A DNA stretch of 64,000 nucleotides, taken from NCBI GenBank assembly GCA_035940955.1, contig DASZEJ010000063.1, positions 1 to 64,000 on the forward strand, written 5' to 3'. The DNA is from CADCVT01 sp035940955 (GTDB lineage Bacteria > Actinomycetota > Thermoleophilia > Solirubrobacterales > Solirubrobacteraceae). Under the pieces are notes generated by a model. The model was not told where the DNA came from and searched no databases. It was given only the letters and a program-made list of their open reading frames with translations. The stretch's first letter is position 1. Each line of letters opens with the position of its first letter. A program made the translations under genes and the position numbers. Below, piece after piece: positions 9,201 through 16,962 of this stretch.

Positions 9201-9658
9201 GAACCGTCACGGCCGCGCTGCTCGCCGCGCTCGCGCTCGCGCTCGCCTCCCCCGCCAGCGCCGCCGAGCCCCGCACGTCCCTCCCCGACGTCGAGGACGA
9301 GGTCATGTGCGTCCTCTGCAACGTCCCGCTGAACGTCGCCGACGAGCCGCAGGCCGACCGGCAGCGCGCCTTCATCCGCCGCCTCGTCGACCAGGGGCTG
9401 ACCAAGGACGAGATCAAGGACCGCCTGGTGGCCGAGTACGGCGACGAGGTGCTCGCGATGCCCGAGGACGACGGCTTCGGCGTCGCGGCGTACGCCGTCC
9501 CCATCGCGATCGTCCTGGCGATGCTGGCCGGCGCGGCGCTGATCGTCCCCCGGTGGCGCCGGAGAGAACCCGCGGCGGCGGGAACGCCCCCGGCCGCACC
9601 CGCTGCCACGCAGGCCGAGCTGCGCCGCCTCGACGAGGACCTGGCGCGCTACGAGTGA
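9197..9658 (+). CDS. ccmH: Cytochrome c maturation protein CcmH
   Basis: A 153-residue protein with a Sec signal peptide (cut near residue 22), a three-helix CcmH domain and one membrane helix (about 97-118). The redox motif is MCVLC (Cys38, Cys41), corresponding to LRCxxC in other CcmH proteins; the helix containing LTKDEIKDRLVAEYGDEVL is typical. CcmH handles the apocytochrome CxxCH thiols for ligation by CcmF. Its presence is notable because bacteria with a cysteine-type CcmE usually lack CcmH. GTGA overlaps couple it to both neighbours. Confidence 0.93.
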   Translation: MRTVTAALLAALALALASPASAAEPRTSLPDVEDEVMCVLCNVPLNVADEPQADRQRAFIRRLVDQGLTKDEIKDRLVAEYGDEVLAMPEDDGFGVAAYAVPIAIVLAMLAGAALIVPRWRRREPAAAGTPPAAPAATQAELRRLDEDLARYE

Positions 9659-10404
9659 CCGGGACCGGCGTCGACACCACGGTGTTCGCCGCGTTCGCCG
9701 CGGGGTTCGTGTCGTTCATCTCCCCGTGCGTCCTGCCGCTGGTGCCCGGCTACCTGTCCGCGGTCTCCGGCGTGTCGATCGTCGACATGGAGCAGGGCGA
9801 GCGGCGAACGTCGGCGATCCTGCTGCCCGCGATCGTCTTCTGCCTCGCCTTCGCCGCCGTCTTCGTGATGCTCGGCATGGCGGCGACCGGCCTGGGGTCG
9901 ACGCTGCGCGAGAACATCCGCACGCTGGAGCAGGTCGCGGGCGCGCTGATCGTCGCGATGGGCGCCTTCTTCGTGCTCACCCCGTTCGTCACCCGGCTGA
10001 ACCGCGAGTGGCACCCGCACTCGCTCATCGCCCGCGCCGGGGCCGGCGGGCCGCTGGTGGCGGGCGCCGCGTTCGCCGTCGGCTGGACCCCCTGCATCGG
10101 CCCCACGCTCACCGCGATCCTCAGCGCGGCCGCCACCAAGGACACCGTCGGCCAGGGCGGCGCGCTGCTGGCGATCTACTCGGCCGGCCTGGCGATCCCG
10201 TTCCTCGTCAGCGCGGTCGCGTTCCAGCGGGCCACCCGCGTGTTCAGGTGGCTGCGGGACCACTACACGGTGATCACCGTGGTCTCCGGGGTCACGCTCG
10301 TCGCGATGGGCGCCCTGATCTTCACGGGCGAGCTGGCGCGGCTGAACGTCGAGGCCCAGCGCTTCCTCGAAAGCCTGGGCCTCGACGACCTCTACAACGT
10401 CTGA
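9655..10404 (+). CDS. ccdA: CcdA-family thiol/disulfide electron transporter
   Basis: A 249-residue membrane protein with six predicted helices. Paired cysteines lie in SPCVLPLVPGYLS (Cys25) and GWTPCIGP (Cys147), the exact signatures of CcdA/DsbD transmembrane domains. It moves electrons from cytoplasmic thioredoxin to extracytoplasmic CcmG and CcmH. It starts with GTG overlapping the ccmH stop by four bases. It ends the operon; only three bases separate it from the convergent small acidic gene. Confidence 0.96.
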   Translation: MTGTGVDTTVFAAFAAGFVSFISPCVLPLVPGYLSAVSGVSIVDMEQGERRTSAILLPAIVFCLAFAAVFVMLGMAATGLGSTLRENIRTLEQVAGALIVAMGAFFVLTPFVTRLNREWHPHSLIARAGAGGPLVAGAAFAVGWTPCIGPTLTAILSAAATKDTVGQGGALLAIYSAGLAIPFLVSAVAFQRATRVFRWLRDHYTVITVVSGVTLVAMGALIFTGELARLNVEAQRFLESLGLDDLYNV

Positions 10405-10407
10405 CGC

Positions 10408-10623
10408 CTACTCGTGCGGCTCGATCGGCGTCTCGCGCGTGCCGTGCACGCCGCCGGTCGCCGGCTCGGCGTCCTCCTCGGCGACCGGGCCGCCGACGTC
10501 GCGATCGGTCCGCGCGCCGGTGCCCGCGGGATGGCCCTCGGTCGACGACGTGTGCGCCCTGCCGCCCGCGTCGACGTTCGCGGCGTCGCTCTCGACGTCG
10601 CGGCCCTCGGTCTCGTCGGTCAT
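10408..10623 (-). CDS. Small acidic hydrophilic protein
   Basis: A 71-residue protein of low complexity, rich in Glu, Asp, Gly, Thr and Pro, with no hydrophobic core; it is probably disordered. It begins with ATG inside an ATGA overlap with the stop of the preceding 51-codon gene. It is the last gene of the chaB operon. No family recognised. Coupled translation with two neighbours is the main evidence that it is real. Confidence 0.5.
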   Translation of the reverse strand: MTDETEGRDVESDAANVDAGGRAHTSSTEGHPAGTGARTDRDVGGPVAEEDAEPATGGVHGTRETPIEPHE

Positions 10624-10775
10624 TCGCTCTGCTCCTCCTCGGCCGCCTCCGGGGCGCCGCTCTGGGGGGTCGTCTCGCCGCCGCTGACCGCCTCGTGCCC
10701 GGCCTCGTCGGGCGCCGGCGTGACGGGCGCCTCTGACGGGGAGGTGTCGTTGCCCTTGGTCTCGTCCATGTCCAT
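10620..10775 (-). CDS. Very small acidic protein in chaB operon
   Basis: A 51-residue protein beginning MDMDETKGNDTSPSEAP and ending in a run of Glu (PEAAEEEQSE). It starts with ATG three bases after the chaB stop (an alternative in-frame ATG lies six bases later) and ends in an ATGA overlap with the next gene. Highly acidic, Pro/Ser/Thr-rich and probably unstructured. No homologue is recalled. The perfect placement between two coupled genes supports translation. Confidence 0.5.
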   Translation of the reverse strand: MDMDETKGNDTSPSEAPVTPAPDEAGHEAVSGGETTPQSGAPEAAEEEQSE

Positions 10776-10778
10776 CCC

Positions 10779-11192
10779 CTACCCCCGGGCGCGCGCCGTC
10801 TCCCGCCGGTTGTGCCTGCGCAGCGCGTCGACCAGCTCGTCCTTGTTCATCTTGGACCGGCCCGAGATCCCGGCCTCTCGGGCGTCCTCGAGCAGCTCGT
10901 CCTTCGTCTTGCGCGCGTTGACGCCCTCGGCGGTCTCGCCGCTGCCGGAGCGCGCCGCCCGGCCGCCGCGCGCGGCCTGCTCGTCGGACGGGCCGTACTC
11001 GTCCTTGAGCTCCCAGTGGTCGCCCTTCTTCTCGGCGATGTGCTTGACGGACGACCACGCGGTGCGGTGGGCGCGCTCCTCGTCGCCGTCGTAGGTCTCC
11101 TCGGCGCTGTCGAGGGTCTTGGCGTACGCCTTCTGGACCTTCTTCGGCGAGCGCTTCAGCGTGCTCGGAAGGTCCTCCTTCTTGGTGGGCAT
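10779..11192 (-). CDS. chaB: ChaB family protein with C-terminal Rho-N/SAP-like motif
   Basis: A 137-residue protein. The N-terminal 60 residues are a ChaB domain (LPSTLKRSPKKVQKAYAKTLDSAEETY and HRTAWSSVKHIAEKK). The C-terminus (TKDELLEDAREAGISGRSKMNKDELVDALRRHNR) is the helix-extended-helix of Rho-N/SAP-like nucleic-acid-binding motifs. ChaB was named as a cation-transport regulator in E. coli, but its real activity is poorly defined; DNA binding is suggested by the C-terminal motif. It leads a three-gene operon with two tiny acidic proteins. Confidence 0.85.
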   Translation of the reverse strand: MPTKKEDLPSTLKRSPKKVQKAYAKTLDSAEETYDGDEERAHRTAWSSVKHIAEKKGDHWELKDEYGPSDEQAARGGRAARSGSGETAEGVNARKTKDELLEDAREAGISGRSKMNKDELVDALRRHNRRETARARG

Positions 11193-11214
11193 GCCGGAGG
11201 GCTACCCGGACGGC

Positions 11215-11622
11215 TCAGTGGTGATACGGCTCGCCCGCGAGGATCCGGTGCGCGCGGTAGAGCTGCTCGACCAGGACCACCCGCGCGAGCTGGTGCGGCA
11301 GCGTCATGCGGCCCAGCGACAGCCGCAGGTCCGCCCGCGGGAGGGAGATCCCGAAGGCGCCGCCGATCACGAAGCACACAGGGCGGCCCTCCTGCCGGCG
11401 CTCCTCGAGCCACGCCGCGAAGCCCTCGGACGTCATCTCGCGCCCGCCGCCGTCGAGCAGGACGACGAACGCGCGCTCCGGCATCCGGCGCGCCACGTCG
11501 TCGCCCTCGCGCAGCTCGACGACCTCGACGTTCGCGTAGCGCCCGAGCATCTTCAGGTAGTGCTCGACGTCGTCGACGTACGGCGGGCGCAGCCGCCCGA
11601 CGGCCAGGACCGTGACCTTCAG
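11215..11622 (-). CDS. rlmH: 23S rRNA pseudouridine-1915 N3-methyltransferase RlmH
   Basis: A SPOUT methyltransferase of about 135 residues that modifies pseudouridine 1915 in helix 69 of 23S rRNA. The trefoil-knot core FVIGGAFGIS and the invariant tail YRAHRILAGEPYHH are present. The only ATG, at 11550, would remove the first beta strand. The natural N-terminus KVTVLAVGRLRPPYVDDVEHYLKM is encoded just upstream and begins at a CTG (11622), 11 bases after a strong GGAGGAGG; an ATC lies one codon earlier. No ATG, GTG or TTG fits, so a non-canonical start is likely. The gene is divergent from the DUF3467 gene with only 20 bases between. Confidence 0.88.
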   Translation of the reverse strand: MKVTVLAVGRLRPPYVDDVEHYLKMLGRYANVEVVELREGDDVARRMPERAFVVLLDGGGREMTSEGFAAWLEERRQEGRPVCFVIGGAFGISLPRADLRLSLGRMTLPHQLARVVLVEQLYRAHRILAGEPYHH

Positions 11623-11633
11623 GATTCTGCGAA

Positions 11634-11641
11634 CCTCCTCC
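11634..11641 (-). promoter_or_regulatory. Strong Shine-Dalgarno deciding the rlmH start
   Basis: GGAGGAGG on the minus strand, 11 bases before CTG 11622 and 8 bases before ATC 11625. It is far too distant to serve the ATG at 11550. Confidence 0.65.
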
Positions 11642-11642
11642 C

Positions 11643-11957
11643 ATGGCCGGAGATCCCGACGCCCCGGGCGGGCGCCACATCAACATCCACTTCTCGCCGG
11701 AGATCATGGCCGGCGTCTACTCGAACTTCGCGAACGTCAGCCACTCGGACTACGAGTTCACGATCACGTTCGCCCGGGTCGACCACGAGGTCGAGGATGA
11801 CGAGATCCCCGGCGTCGTCGTCAGCCGCATCAACCTGTCGCCGCGGTTCATGAGCGAGCTGATCGAGGCCATGCAGGACAACTACTCGAAGTGGCGGACG
11901 CGCGAGGGGATCAAGAGCCTGCCGGAGACCGACCGGCGGGACGACCCGCGCGCGTAG
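11643..11957 (+). CDS. DUF3467 family protein
   Basis: A 104-residue cytoplasmic protein of the DUF3467 family: HINIHFSPEIMAGVYSNFAN, the HSDYEFTITFARVD strand, then GVVVSRINLSPRFMSELIEAMQDNYSKWR. It has no membrane segments. The family is widespread and uncharacterised. The ATG lies almost on top of the divergent rlmH ribosome-binding site, so this mRNA must be leaderless or have a very short leader. Family assignment is confident; function unknown. Confidence 0.88.
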   Translation: MAGDPDAPGGRHINIHFSPEIMAGVYSNFANVSHSDYEFTITFARVDHEVEDDEIPGVVVSRINLSPRFMSELIEAMQDNYSKWRTREGIKSLPETDRRDDPRA

Positions 11958-12076
11958 CACAGGTTCGCGCCGGAGAGCGGGCGCGAATCCCGCACTTTGG
12001 CGAAGGACCGGTTCATTGCGGTTGCGTGGCAGGCCGCAAGCTGCGCACAATGGACGGCGGGATGGGAGGACTCACG

Positions 12077-12259
12077 ATGCTCCGCAAGCAGGTCGCCGAC
12101 GCGGTCGGCGAGGGCGCCGACCTGCACGAGGTCGAGGAGCGCGTGATCGAGGGCGCCCCGCTCGACGACGAGGGCCGCGACGCGCTGTGGCTGTACGCCT
12201 GGGGACTGCTCGAGCGCGACGACGACCGGCCCCGGTTTCAGCGCTCGCCGCGCCGGTAG
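12077..12259 (+). CDS. Small hypothetical protein
   Basis: A 60-residue protein starting at ATG 12077, preceded by GGGAGGA at seven bases. It is acidic and helical (LRKQVADAVGEGADLHEVEERVIEGAPLDDEGRDALWLYAWGL). Its last 22 bases overlap the 3' end of the convergent M48 protease gene. Family not recognised, though similar short proteins of this type occur in related actinobacteria as far as I recall. Confidence 0.6.
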   Translation: MLRKQVADAVGEGADLHEVEERVIEGAPLDDEGRDALWLYAWGLLERDDDRPRFQRSPRR

Positions 12260-13446
12260 GCCTCGGCGATCCCGATCCGCTCGATCGTCGGCGGGTGGGT
12301 GCCGAACAGCGCCGTGCGCCACGCCGGCGGGTCCGGGTCGGCCACGTTGCGCAGCGCGATCCGCCGCTCGAAGCCGATGAACGGGTCCGGCGCGCCGGTC
12401 AGCCGCAGCGAGTAGCTGTCGGCGCGCGCCTCGACGCGGCGCGAGAGCTGCAGCGAGACCGTCGTCACGAGCGGCGCCACGATGGCGAGCGACAGGGCGA
12501 GCGGCGCGATGGCGCCGGGGCCGCTCGCGGGGCCGAGCCGCTCGGCCAGCCGCGCGACCGCGAACATCCCGGCGGGCGCGACGAGCGCGAGGAACAGCAG
12601 CCCGTTCGGCACGTCGCGGTACCTGACGTGGGCGAGCTCGTGCGCGACGACGAGGCGGACCTCGTCGCGGGTGAAGTTCTCGGTCAGCGTGTCGTACAGG
12701 ACGACCCGCTTCGTCCGGCCCAGCCCGGTCACGTACGCGTTGGCGGCGGTCGTGCGCCGCGAGGCGTCCATCGAGTAGACCTCCCCCACCTCGACGCCCG
12801 CGCGCCGCGCCAGCTCGAGCACGTCCGACCGCGTCTGCCCCGGCGGCAGCGGCTCGAAGCGGTTGAAGACCGGGTCGAGGACGACCGGCCCCGCGTAGGT
12901 GATGACCGCGCCGAACGCGACGACGATCGCCGACGCCGGCAGCCACCAGCGCCTCCCCGCGCGCCGCAGCAGCACGACGGCCAGCGCCCCGCCCGCTCCG
13001 GCGATGGCGGCCGAGATCGTCCACCCCTTCGCCAGGTCGCCGGCCCAGCCGGCCCACGACTGCGTGACGAGCCCCACGTCGATCGCCCGCTGGCGCGAGA
13101 TCGCGCCCACCGGCAGCGGCGCCGCGTTCGTCGCGAGCGACAGCAGCGCGCCGGCCGCGGCGCCGGCCAGCACCGGCCGCCGGGCGCCCGCGAGCCACCG
13201 CGGCGGGCGCCGCACGGCGAGCACGAGGACGCCGACCTCGATCGCCGTCCGCAGCGCGAAGAGCGCCGTCTGCGGCCCGCGGAAGTCCTCGGCGCGCGAG
13301 ATCTCGGCTGCGCTGAAGTACTCTTGCACCGGCACCTCGACCGGAGGGATGACGCCGCCACGCGGCCGCAGCAGGAGCACGGCCGCCTCCGCCGCGACGA
13401 CGGCGGCGGCGAGCGCGAGAGGCAGTCGGTGGTGCCGCTTGACCAT
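12238..13446 (-). CDS. M48 family (Ste24/CAAX-type) membrane metalloprotease
   Basis: A 402-residue membrane protease with several N-terminal helices and two more after the active site. The zinc site is HELAH at residues 269-273, with the third ligand Glu339 in VEARADSYSL. The N-terminal layout (QTALFALRTAIEV, GAISRQRAIDVGLVTQSW) and the GTHPPTIERI tail match Ste24-like M48A proteases, which cleave substrates at the membrane. A TAGGCT lies nine bases before the ATG on the minus strand, suggesting a near-leaderless promoter shared with the divergent phosphoesterase gap. Confidence 0.93.
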   Translation of the reverse strand: MVKRHHRLPLALAAAVVAAEAAVLLLRPRGGVIPPVEVPVQEYFSAAEISRAEDFRGPQTALFALRTAIEVGVLVLAVRRPPRWLAGARRPVLAGAAAGALLSLATNAAPLPVGAISRQRAIDVGLVTQSWAGWAGDLAKGWTISAAIAGAGGALAVVLLRRAGRRWWLPASAIVVAFGAVITYAGPVVLDPVFNRFEPLPPGQTRSDVLELARRAGVEVGEVYSMDASRRTTAANAYVTGLGRTKRVVLYDTLTENFTRDEVRLVVAHELAHVRYRDVPNGLLFLALVAPAGMFAVARLAERLGPASGPGAIAPLALSLAIVAPLVTTVSLQLSRRVEARADSYSLRLTGAPDPFIGFERRIALRNVADPDPPAWRTALFGTHPPTIERIGIAEAYRRGER

Positions 13447-13462
13447 GACGTCCCCAGCCTAG

Positions 13463-14197
13463 ATGCGCGTCGCCGTCGTCTCGGACATCCACGCCAACCG
13501 TCACGCCTTCGAGGCGGTGCTCGCCGACGTCGACGCCGCCGACGTCGACGAGGTCTGGTGCCTCGGCGACCTTGTCGGCTACGGCGGCGAGCCGGACGCG
13601 TGCGTCGAGCTGGCCCGCCAGCACGCGGCGATCTGCCTGGCCGGCAACCACGACCTGGCGGTCACCGGCGACCTCAGCATCGAGGACTTCTCGCGCGGCG
13701 CCGCGATCAGCGCCCGGTGGACGCGCAGGACGATCGCGGAGGAGAACCTCGTCTTCCTCCGGGGCCTCGAGCCCGCGGGCGAGGACAGCGGCATCGGCCT
13801 CTACCACGCCAGCCCGCGCGACCCCGTCTGGGAGTACGTCCTCACCGTCCCGCTGGCCGAGCGCTGCCTGGACGCCGCGCCGCAGCGCGTCTCGCTCATC
13901 GGCCACTCGCACGTCGCGCTGGCCTTCGGGCGCGCCGAGGCCGGCAGCGAGACGATCGCGGCCCCGGCGCGGGGCGGCGACCGGGCCGACCTGGCCGAGG
14001 GCGAGTGGCTGCTGAACCCGGGCTCGGTCGGCCAGCCGCGCGACGGCGACCCGCGCGCCGCGTGGCTGCTGCTCGACACGGCGGCGCCCCGCGCCGAGTG
14101 GCGGCGGACCGAGTACGACGTCGCGGGGGCGGCCGCCGCGATCCGCGCCGCGGGCCTCCCGGATTCGCTCGCCGAGCGGCTCGGGTACGGTCAATGA
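13463..14197 (+). CDS. Calcineurin-like metallophosphoesterase (MJ0936/YfcE type)
   Basis: A 244-residue protein with the full dimetal motif set in order: DIHAN (residues 8-12), GDLVGYG, GNHD, GHSH and NPGSVGQPR. Proteins of this kind are phosphodiesterases, but the natural substrate is usually unknown. It starts 16 bases from the divergent M48 gene and its stop overlaps the next gene (ATGA), so it is translated with the downstream lipoprotein and probably the kinase. Confidence 0.92.
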   Translation: MRVAVVSDIHANRHAFEAVLADVDAADVDEVWCLGDLVGYGGEPDACVELARQHAAICLAGNHDLAVTGDLSIEDFSRGAAISARWTRRTIAEENLVFLRGLEPAGEDSGIGLYHASPRDPVWEYVLTVPLAERCLDAAPQRVSLIGHSHVALAFGRAEAGSETIAAPARGGDRADLAEGEWLLNPGSVGQPRDGDPRAAWLLLDTAAPRAEWRRTEYDVAGAAAAIRAAGLPDSLAERLGYGQ

Positions 14198-14757
14198 GCG
14201 TGCGCCGCCTCCCGCCCCTCCTGCTCGCGCTCGTGCTCGGCCTGCTGGCCGCGCTCGCCGTCGCCTGCGGCGACGACGACGGCGACGACCGCCGCCTGCT
14301 CGCGCCGTCGCGCGCCGAGGCGATCCGCGCGGAGCTGGACAAGATCGCCCAGCGCGTGGAGAGCGGCAGGTGCGACGCGCTCGATCCCGCGTTCGACCGG
14401 CTGAACCGGGCCATCGACGGCCTCCCCCGCGCCACCGACCGCGGGCTGCGCCGCCGGCTGGCCGAGGGCGCGGAGCACCTGGAGGCCATCGCCCCCGGCG
14501 AGTGCCGCGACAACCGGCCGAAGACGGCCGAGACGACCGAGACCGCGCCGGAGACCGTCCCCGAGACGGTGCCGGAGACGACCGAGACCGAGACGCAGCC
14601 CGAGACCCAGACCCAGCCGCCGCAGACGGAGACGCAGCCGCCGCAGACCGAGCCGCCGGCCGAGACGGTCCCCGAGGACGAGACCGGCGGGTCGACGGCG
14701 CCCGAGTCGGGCTTCGTCCCGCCGGGGCAGGCGAAGAAGGGCGACAAGGGCCGCTGA
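14194..14757 (+). CDS. Putative lipoprotein with Thr/Glu/Pro-rich tail
   Basis: A 187-residue protein with an N-terminal signal ending in LAVACGDDD, a lipobox-like site with Cys near residue 24 (Ala rather than Leu at -3, so lipidation is probable but not certain). A helical domain of about 75 residues contains two cysteines (GRCDALD and GECRDN). The second half is low complexity: repeats of ETxPET and QTETQPPQT, ending in PPGQAKKGDKGR. It overlaps the phosphoesterase stop and the kinase start by a few bases each, placing it in a coupled operon. It could be the extracytoplasmic partner of the kinase. Confidence 0.72.
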   Translation: MSVRRLPPLLLALVLGLLAALAVACGDDDGDDRRLLAPSRAEAIRAELDKIAQRVESGRCDALDPAFDRLNRAIDGLPRATDRGLRRRLAEGAEHLEAIAPGECRDNRPKTAETTETAPETVPETVPETTETETQPETQTQPPQTETQPPQTEPPAETVPEDETGGSTAPESGFVPPGQAKKGDKGR

Positions 14758-15962
14758 TGGCGGACGGGCAGGTCATCGCGGGGCGCTACGAGCTGGGCGA
14801 GCGGCTCGGGCTGGGCGGCATGTCGACCGTGCAGCTCGCGTTCGACCGCCGGCTGGAGCGCGACGTGGCGGTCAAGCTGCTCGCCGAGCACCTGGCCGAG
14901 GACCCGCAGTTCGTCTCGCGCTTCCGCCGCGAGGCGCTCGCGGCCGCGCAGCTCGTCCACCCGAACATCGTGCAGGTCTTCGACTTCGGGCTCGACGAGG
15001 CGAGCGGGCGCCACTACATCGTCATGGAGTACATCCGCGGCCAGTCCGGCGCCGAGCTGCTGCGCGACAGCGGCCGGCTGGCGGTCGAGGAGGCGCTGTT
15101 CGTCCTCAACCAGGCCTGCCGCGGGCTGGAGCACGCGCACCGCCACTCGGTCGTCCACCGCGACGTCAAGCCCGGGAACCTGCTGCGCAGCGACGAGGGC
15201 GTCGTCAAGCTCGCCGACTTCGGGATCGCCAAGGCGGCCAGCGACACCGTCTCGCGGATCACGCAGGTCGGCGCGGTGCTCGGCACCGCCGCGTACCTCG
15301 CGCCCGAGCAGGCGGCCGGAGACGACGCGACCGCGCGGTCGGACATCTACTCGCTCGGCGTCGTGGCCTACCAGTTCCTGTCCGGGCGGCTGCCGTACGA
15401 GGCCCAGTCGCTGACCGAGCTCGCCCTCAAGCAGCAGCGCGAGGTGCCGCCGGTGCTCGACGAGCTGGACCCGGCGATCCCGCACGGCGTCGCGCAGGCC
15501 GTGGCGCGGGCGCTCGAGATCGAGCCCGAGCACCGCTACGCGACGGCCGACGAGCTGCGCGAGGCGCTGTCGGCCGGCGCCGCCGGCCACACGCTCGACG
15601 ACGAGGACGCGACCACGCGCACGTCGGTGCTCGCGGCCGACGAGACGCTCGCCACCCGCCTGGCCGGGCCGGCCACCGAGCAGGCGCGCCGCCCGCGCCG
15701 CCTGCAGCCGGCCGCCGGGCCGCCGGCGACGGCGCTCCCGGCGGGGGCCGCGGCGGCGCCGGCGGCGGCGCGCGGGCCCAGCCGCGCGCGCCGGGCGCTC
15801 GCCACCTTCCTGCTGCTCGCCCTGACCGCCGCGGCGGCGGTCGCGATCTACCTGGCGCTCGCGTCGGGCGGCGGCGGGGTGCAGCTGCGCGACGTGGAGC
15901 GCGAGGACGTCCCGCAGTCCGTCGACGCCATGAAGCGGCTCGTCGACGACAACACGCGGTAG
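14757..15962 (+). CDS. PknB-like Ser/Thr protein kinase, single-pass membrane protein
   Basis: A 401-residue Hanks-type kinase. Gly-rich loop at 17-24, catalytic Lys40, HRDVKPGN at 134-141, DFG at 154-156 and the APEQ segment in the activation loop are all present, so the kinase should be active. An Ala/Pro-rich linker leads to one membrane helix (about 345-368) and a short external tail of some 30 residues without PASTA domains. The ATG overlaps the lipoprotein TGA by one base. External signal sensing, if any, must come through a partner such as the adjacent lipoprotein. Confidence 0.95.
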   Translation: MADGQVIAGRYELGERLGLGGMSTVQLAFDRRLERDVAVKLLAEHLAEDPQFVSRFRREALAAAQLVHPNIVQVFDFGLDEASGRHYIVMEYIRGQSGAELLRDSGRLAVEEALFVLNQACRGLEHAHRHSVVHRDVKPGNLLRSDEGVVKLADFGIAKAASDTVSRITQVGAVLGTAAYLAPEQAAGDDATARSDIYSLGVVAYQFLSGRLPYEAQSLTELALKQQREVPPVLDELDPAIPHGVAQAVARALEIEPEHRYATADELREALSAGAAGHTLDDEDATTRTSVLAADETLATRLAGPATEQARRPRRLQPAAGPPATALPAGAAAAPAAARGPSRARRALATFLLLALTAAAAVAIYLALASGGGGVQLRDVEREDVPQSVDAMKRLVDDNTR

Positions 15963-15990
15963 GCCGGCGGGTTCGTGCTAGCCCGCCGGC
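15963..15990. terminator. Bidirectional hairpin terminator
   Basis: GCCGGCGGG (15963-15971) pairs perfectly with CCCGCCGGC (15982-15990) across a 10-base loop. It lies between the convergent kinase and GGDEF genes and overlaps the last codons of the latter. Confidence 0.65.
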
Positions 15991-16856
15991 GCGGGCTCGT
16001 TAGGGACCTCGGGGGCCGGCTCCTCCCACGGCCACTCCCCGGAGGCGGTGCGCAGCTGGTCCTTGCCGCCGCGCTTGCCGGCCAGCAGCGCCTGGTCGGC
16101 CTTGGCCAGCAGCTCGGCCGGGGTCTCCGGCTCGGCCCATTCCGCGAGGCCGATCGAGGCGCTCAGCGGCTGGCGGCCCTCGTCGGTGACGACGTGGATG
16201 TCGCGCAGGCGGCGCAGCGCGCGGCGGGCGGCGATCTCCGCCCGCGGCCCGACGGCGTGCGGCAGCAGCACGACGAACTCGTCGCCGCCGTAGCGGGCGA
16301 CCTGGTCGTGCGCGCGGAACTCGGTCCGCAGCAGCATCGCGACCTGGCGGAGCACCGAGTCGCCGGTCGCGTGGCCCCAGCGGTCGTTGATCGACTTGAA
16401 GTCGTCGAGGTCGATCAGCAGGCACGCCAGGCCGGTGCGGTAGCGCCGGCAGCGGTCGATCTCCTCCTCCAGCCGCGCCAGCATCGCCCCGTGGTTCAGG
16501 GCGCCGGTGAGCGAGTCGATGCGCGCGGCGTGGCGGGCCTCCAGCAGCGCGAGGACGGCGGCGGCGGTCTCGATGAGCGCGGCGGCGGCGTCGATCTCGT
16601 CCTCGGTCAGCCGTCTGGGAGGGTGGGTGACGAAGACGAGCACGCCGCGGCGGCGGTTGTCGACGATCAGCGGCAGCGACGGCCACGTCGGGTCGGGTCG
16701 CTGCTCGTAGCGAACGTCGTCGACGTCGAGCGCGTAGTAGAGCTCGTAGCGCAGCGCGCGCAGCACCGTGTCCTCGTCCCGGACCGAGTGCGCGAGCGCA
16801 GCCAAGCGGCGCACGCCGCCGGTGAGCTGTGCAGTGAAGGTTGCCCCGTCGTTCAT
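15978..16856 (-). CDS. GAF-like/GGDEF diguanylate cyclase
   Basis: A 292-residue protein from the ATG at 16856. The N-terminal 110 residues look like a GAF-type sensory domain; the C-terminal part is a GGDEF domain with DSLTGALNH, IDLDDFKSINDRWGHATGD and an intact GGDEF (residues 190-194). An RxxD inhibitory site (RAHD, 181-184) sits five residues before it, so product inhibition by c-di-GMP is expected. A longer reading from 16925 would run into the divergent SDR promoter. It should make c-di-GMP in the cytoplasm. Confidence 0.92.
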   Translation of the reverse strand: MNDGATFTAQLTGGVRRLAALAHSVRDEDTVLRALRYELYYALDVDDVRYEQRPDPTWPSLPLIVDNRRRGVLVFVTHPPRRLTEDEIDAAAALIETAAAVLALLEARHAARIDSLTGALNHGAMLARLEEEIDRCRRYRTGLACLLIDLDDFKSINDRWGHATGDSVLRQVAMLLRTEFRAHDQVARYGGDEFVVLLPHAVGPRAEIAARRALRRLRDIHVVTDEGRQPLSASIGLAEWAEPETPAELLAKADQALLAGKRGGKDQLRTASGEWPWEEPAPEVPNEPAPAG

Positions 16857-16948
16857 GTGGTGCGGCACCGCGCCGCGTCGTCCATAACGCTCGCGATGCG
16901 CGAAAATGGCGAGTCTAGTGCCCAAGGGCCTCGCGCGGGGACTTTCGC

Positions 16949-16954
16949 TAGCGT
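16949..16954 (+). promoter_or_regulatory. Leaderless -10 element for the SDR gene
   Basis: TAGCGT, eight bases before GTG 16963; this favours that start over the ATG at 16906. Confidence 0.55.
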
Positions 16955-16962
16955 CCGGCGCC

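Noticed and set aside
12016..14757. 913-codon plus-strand frame across the M48 and phosphoesterase genes
   Set aside because: Only its last 187 codons (from ATG 14194) form a plausible protein; the rest is antisense or out-of-frame.
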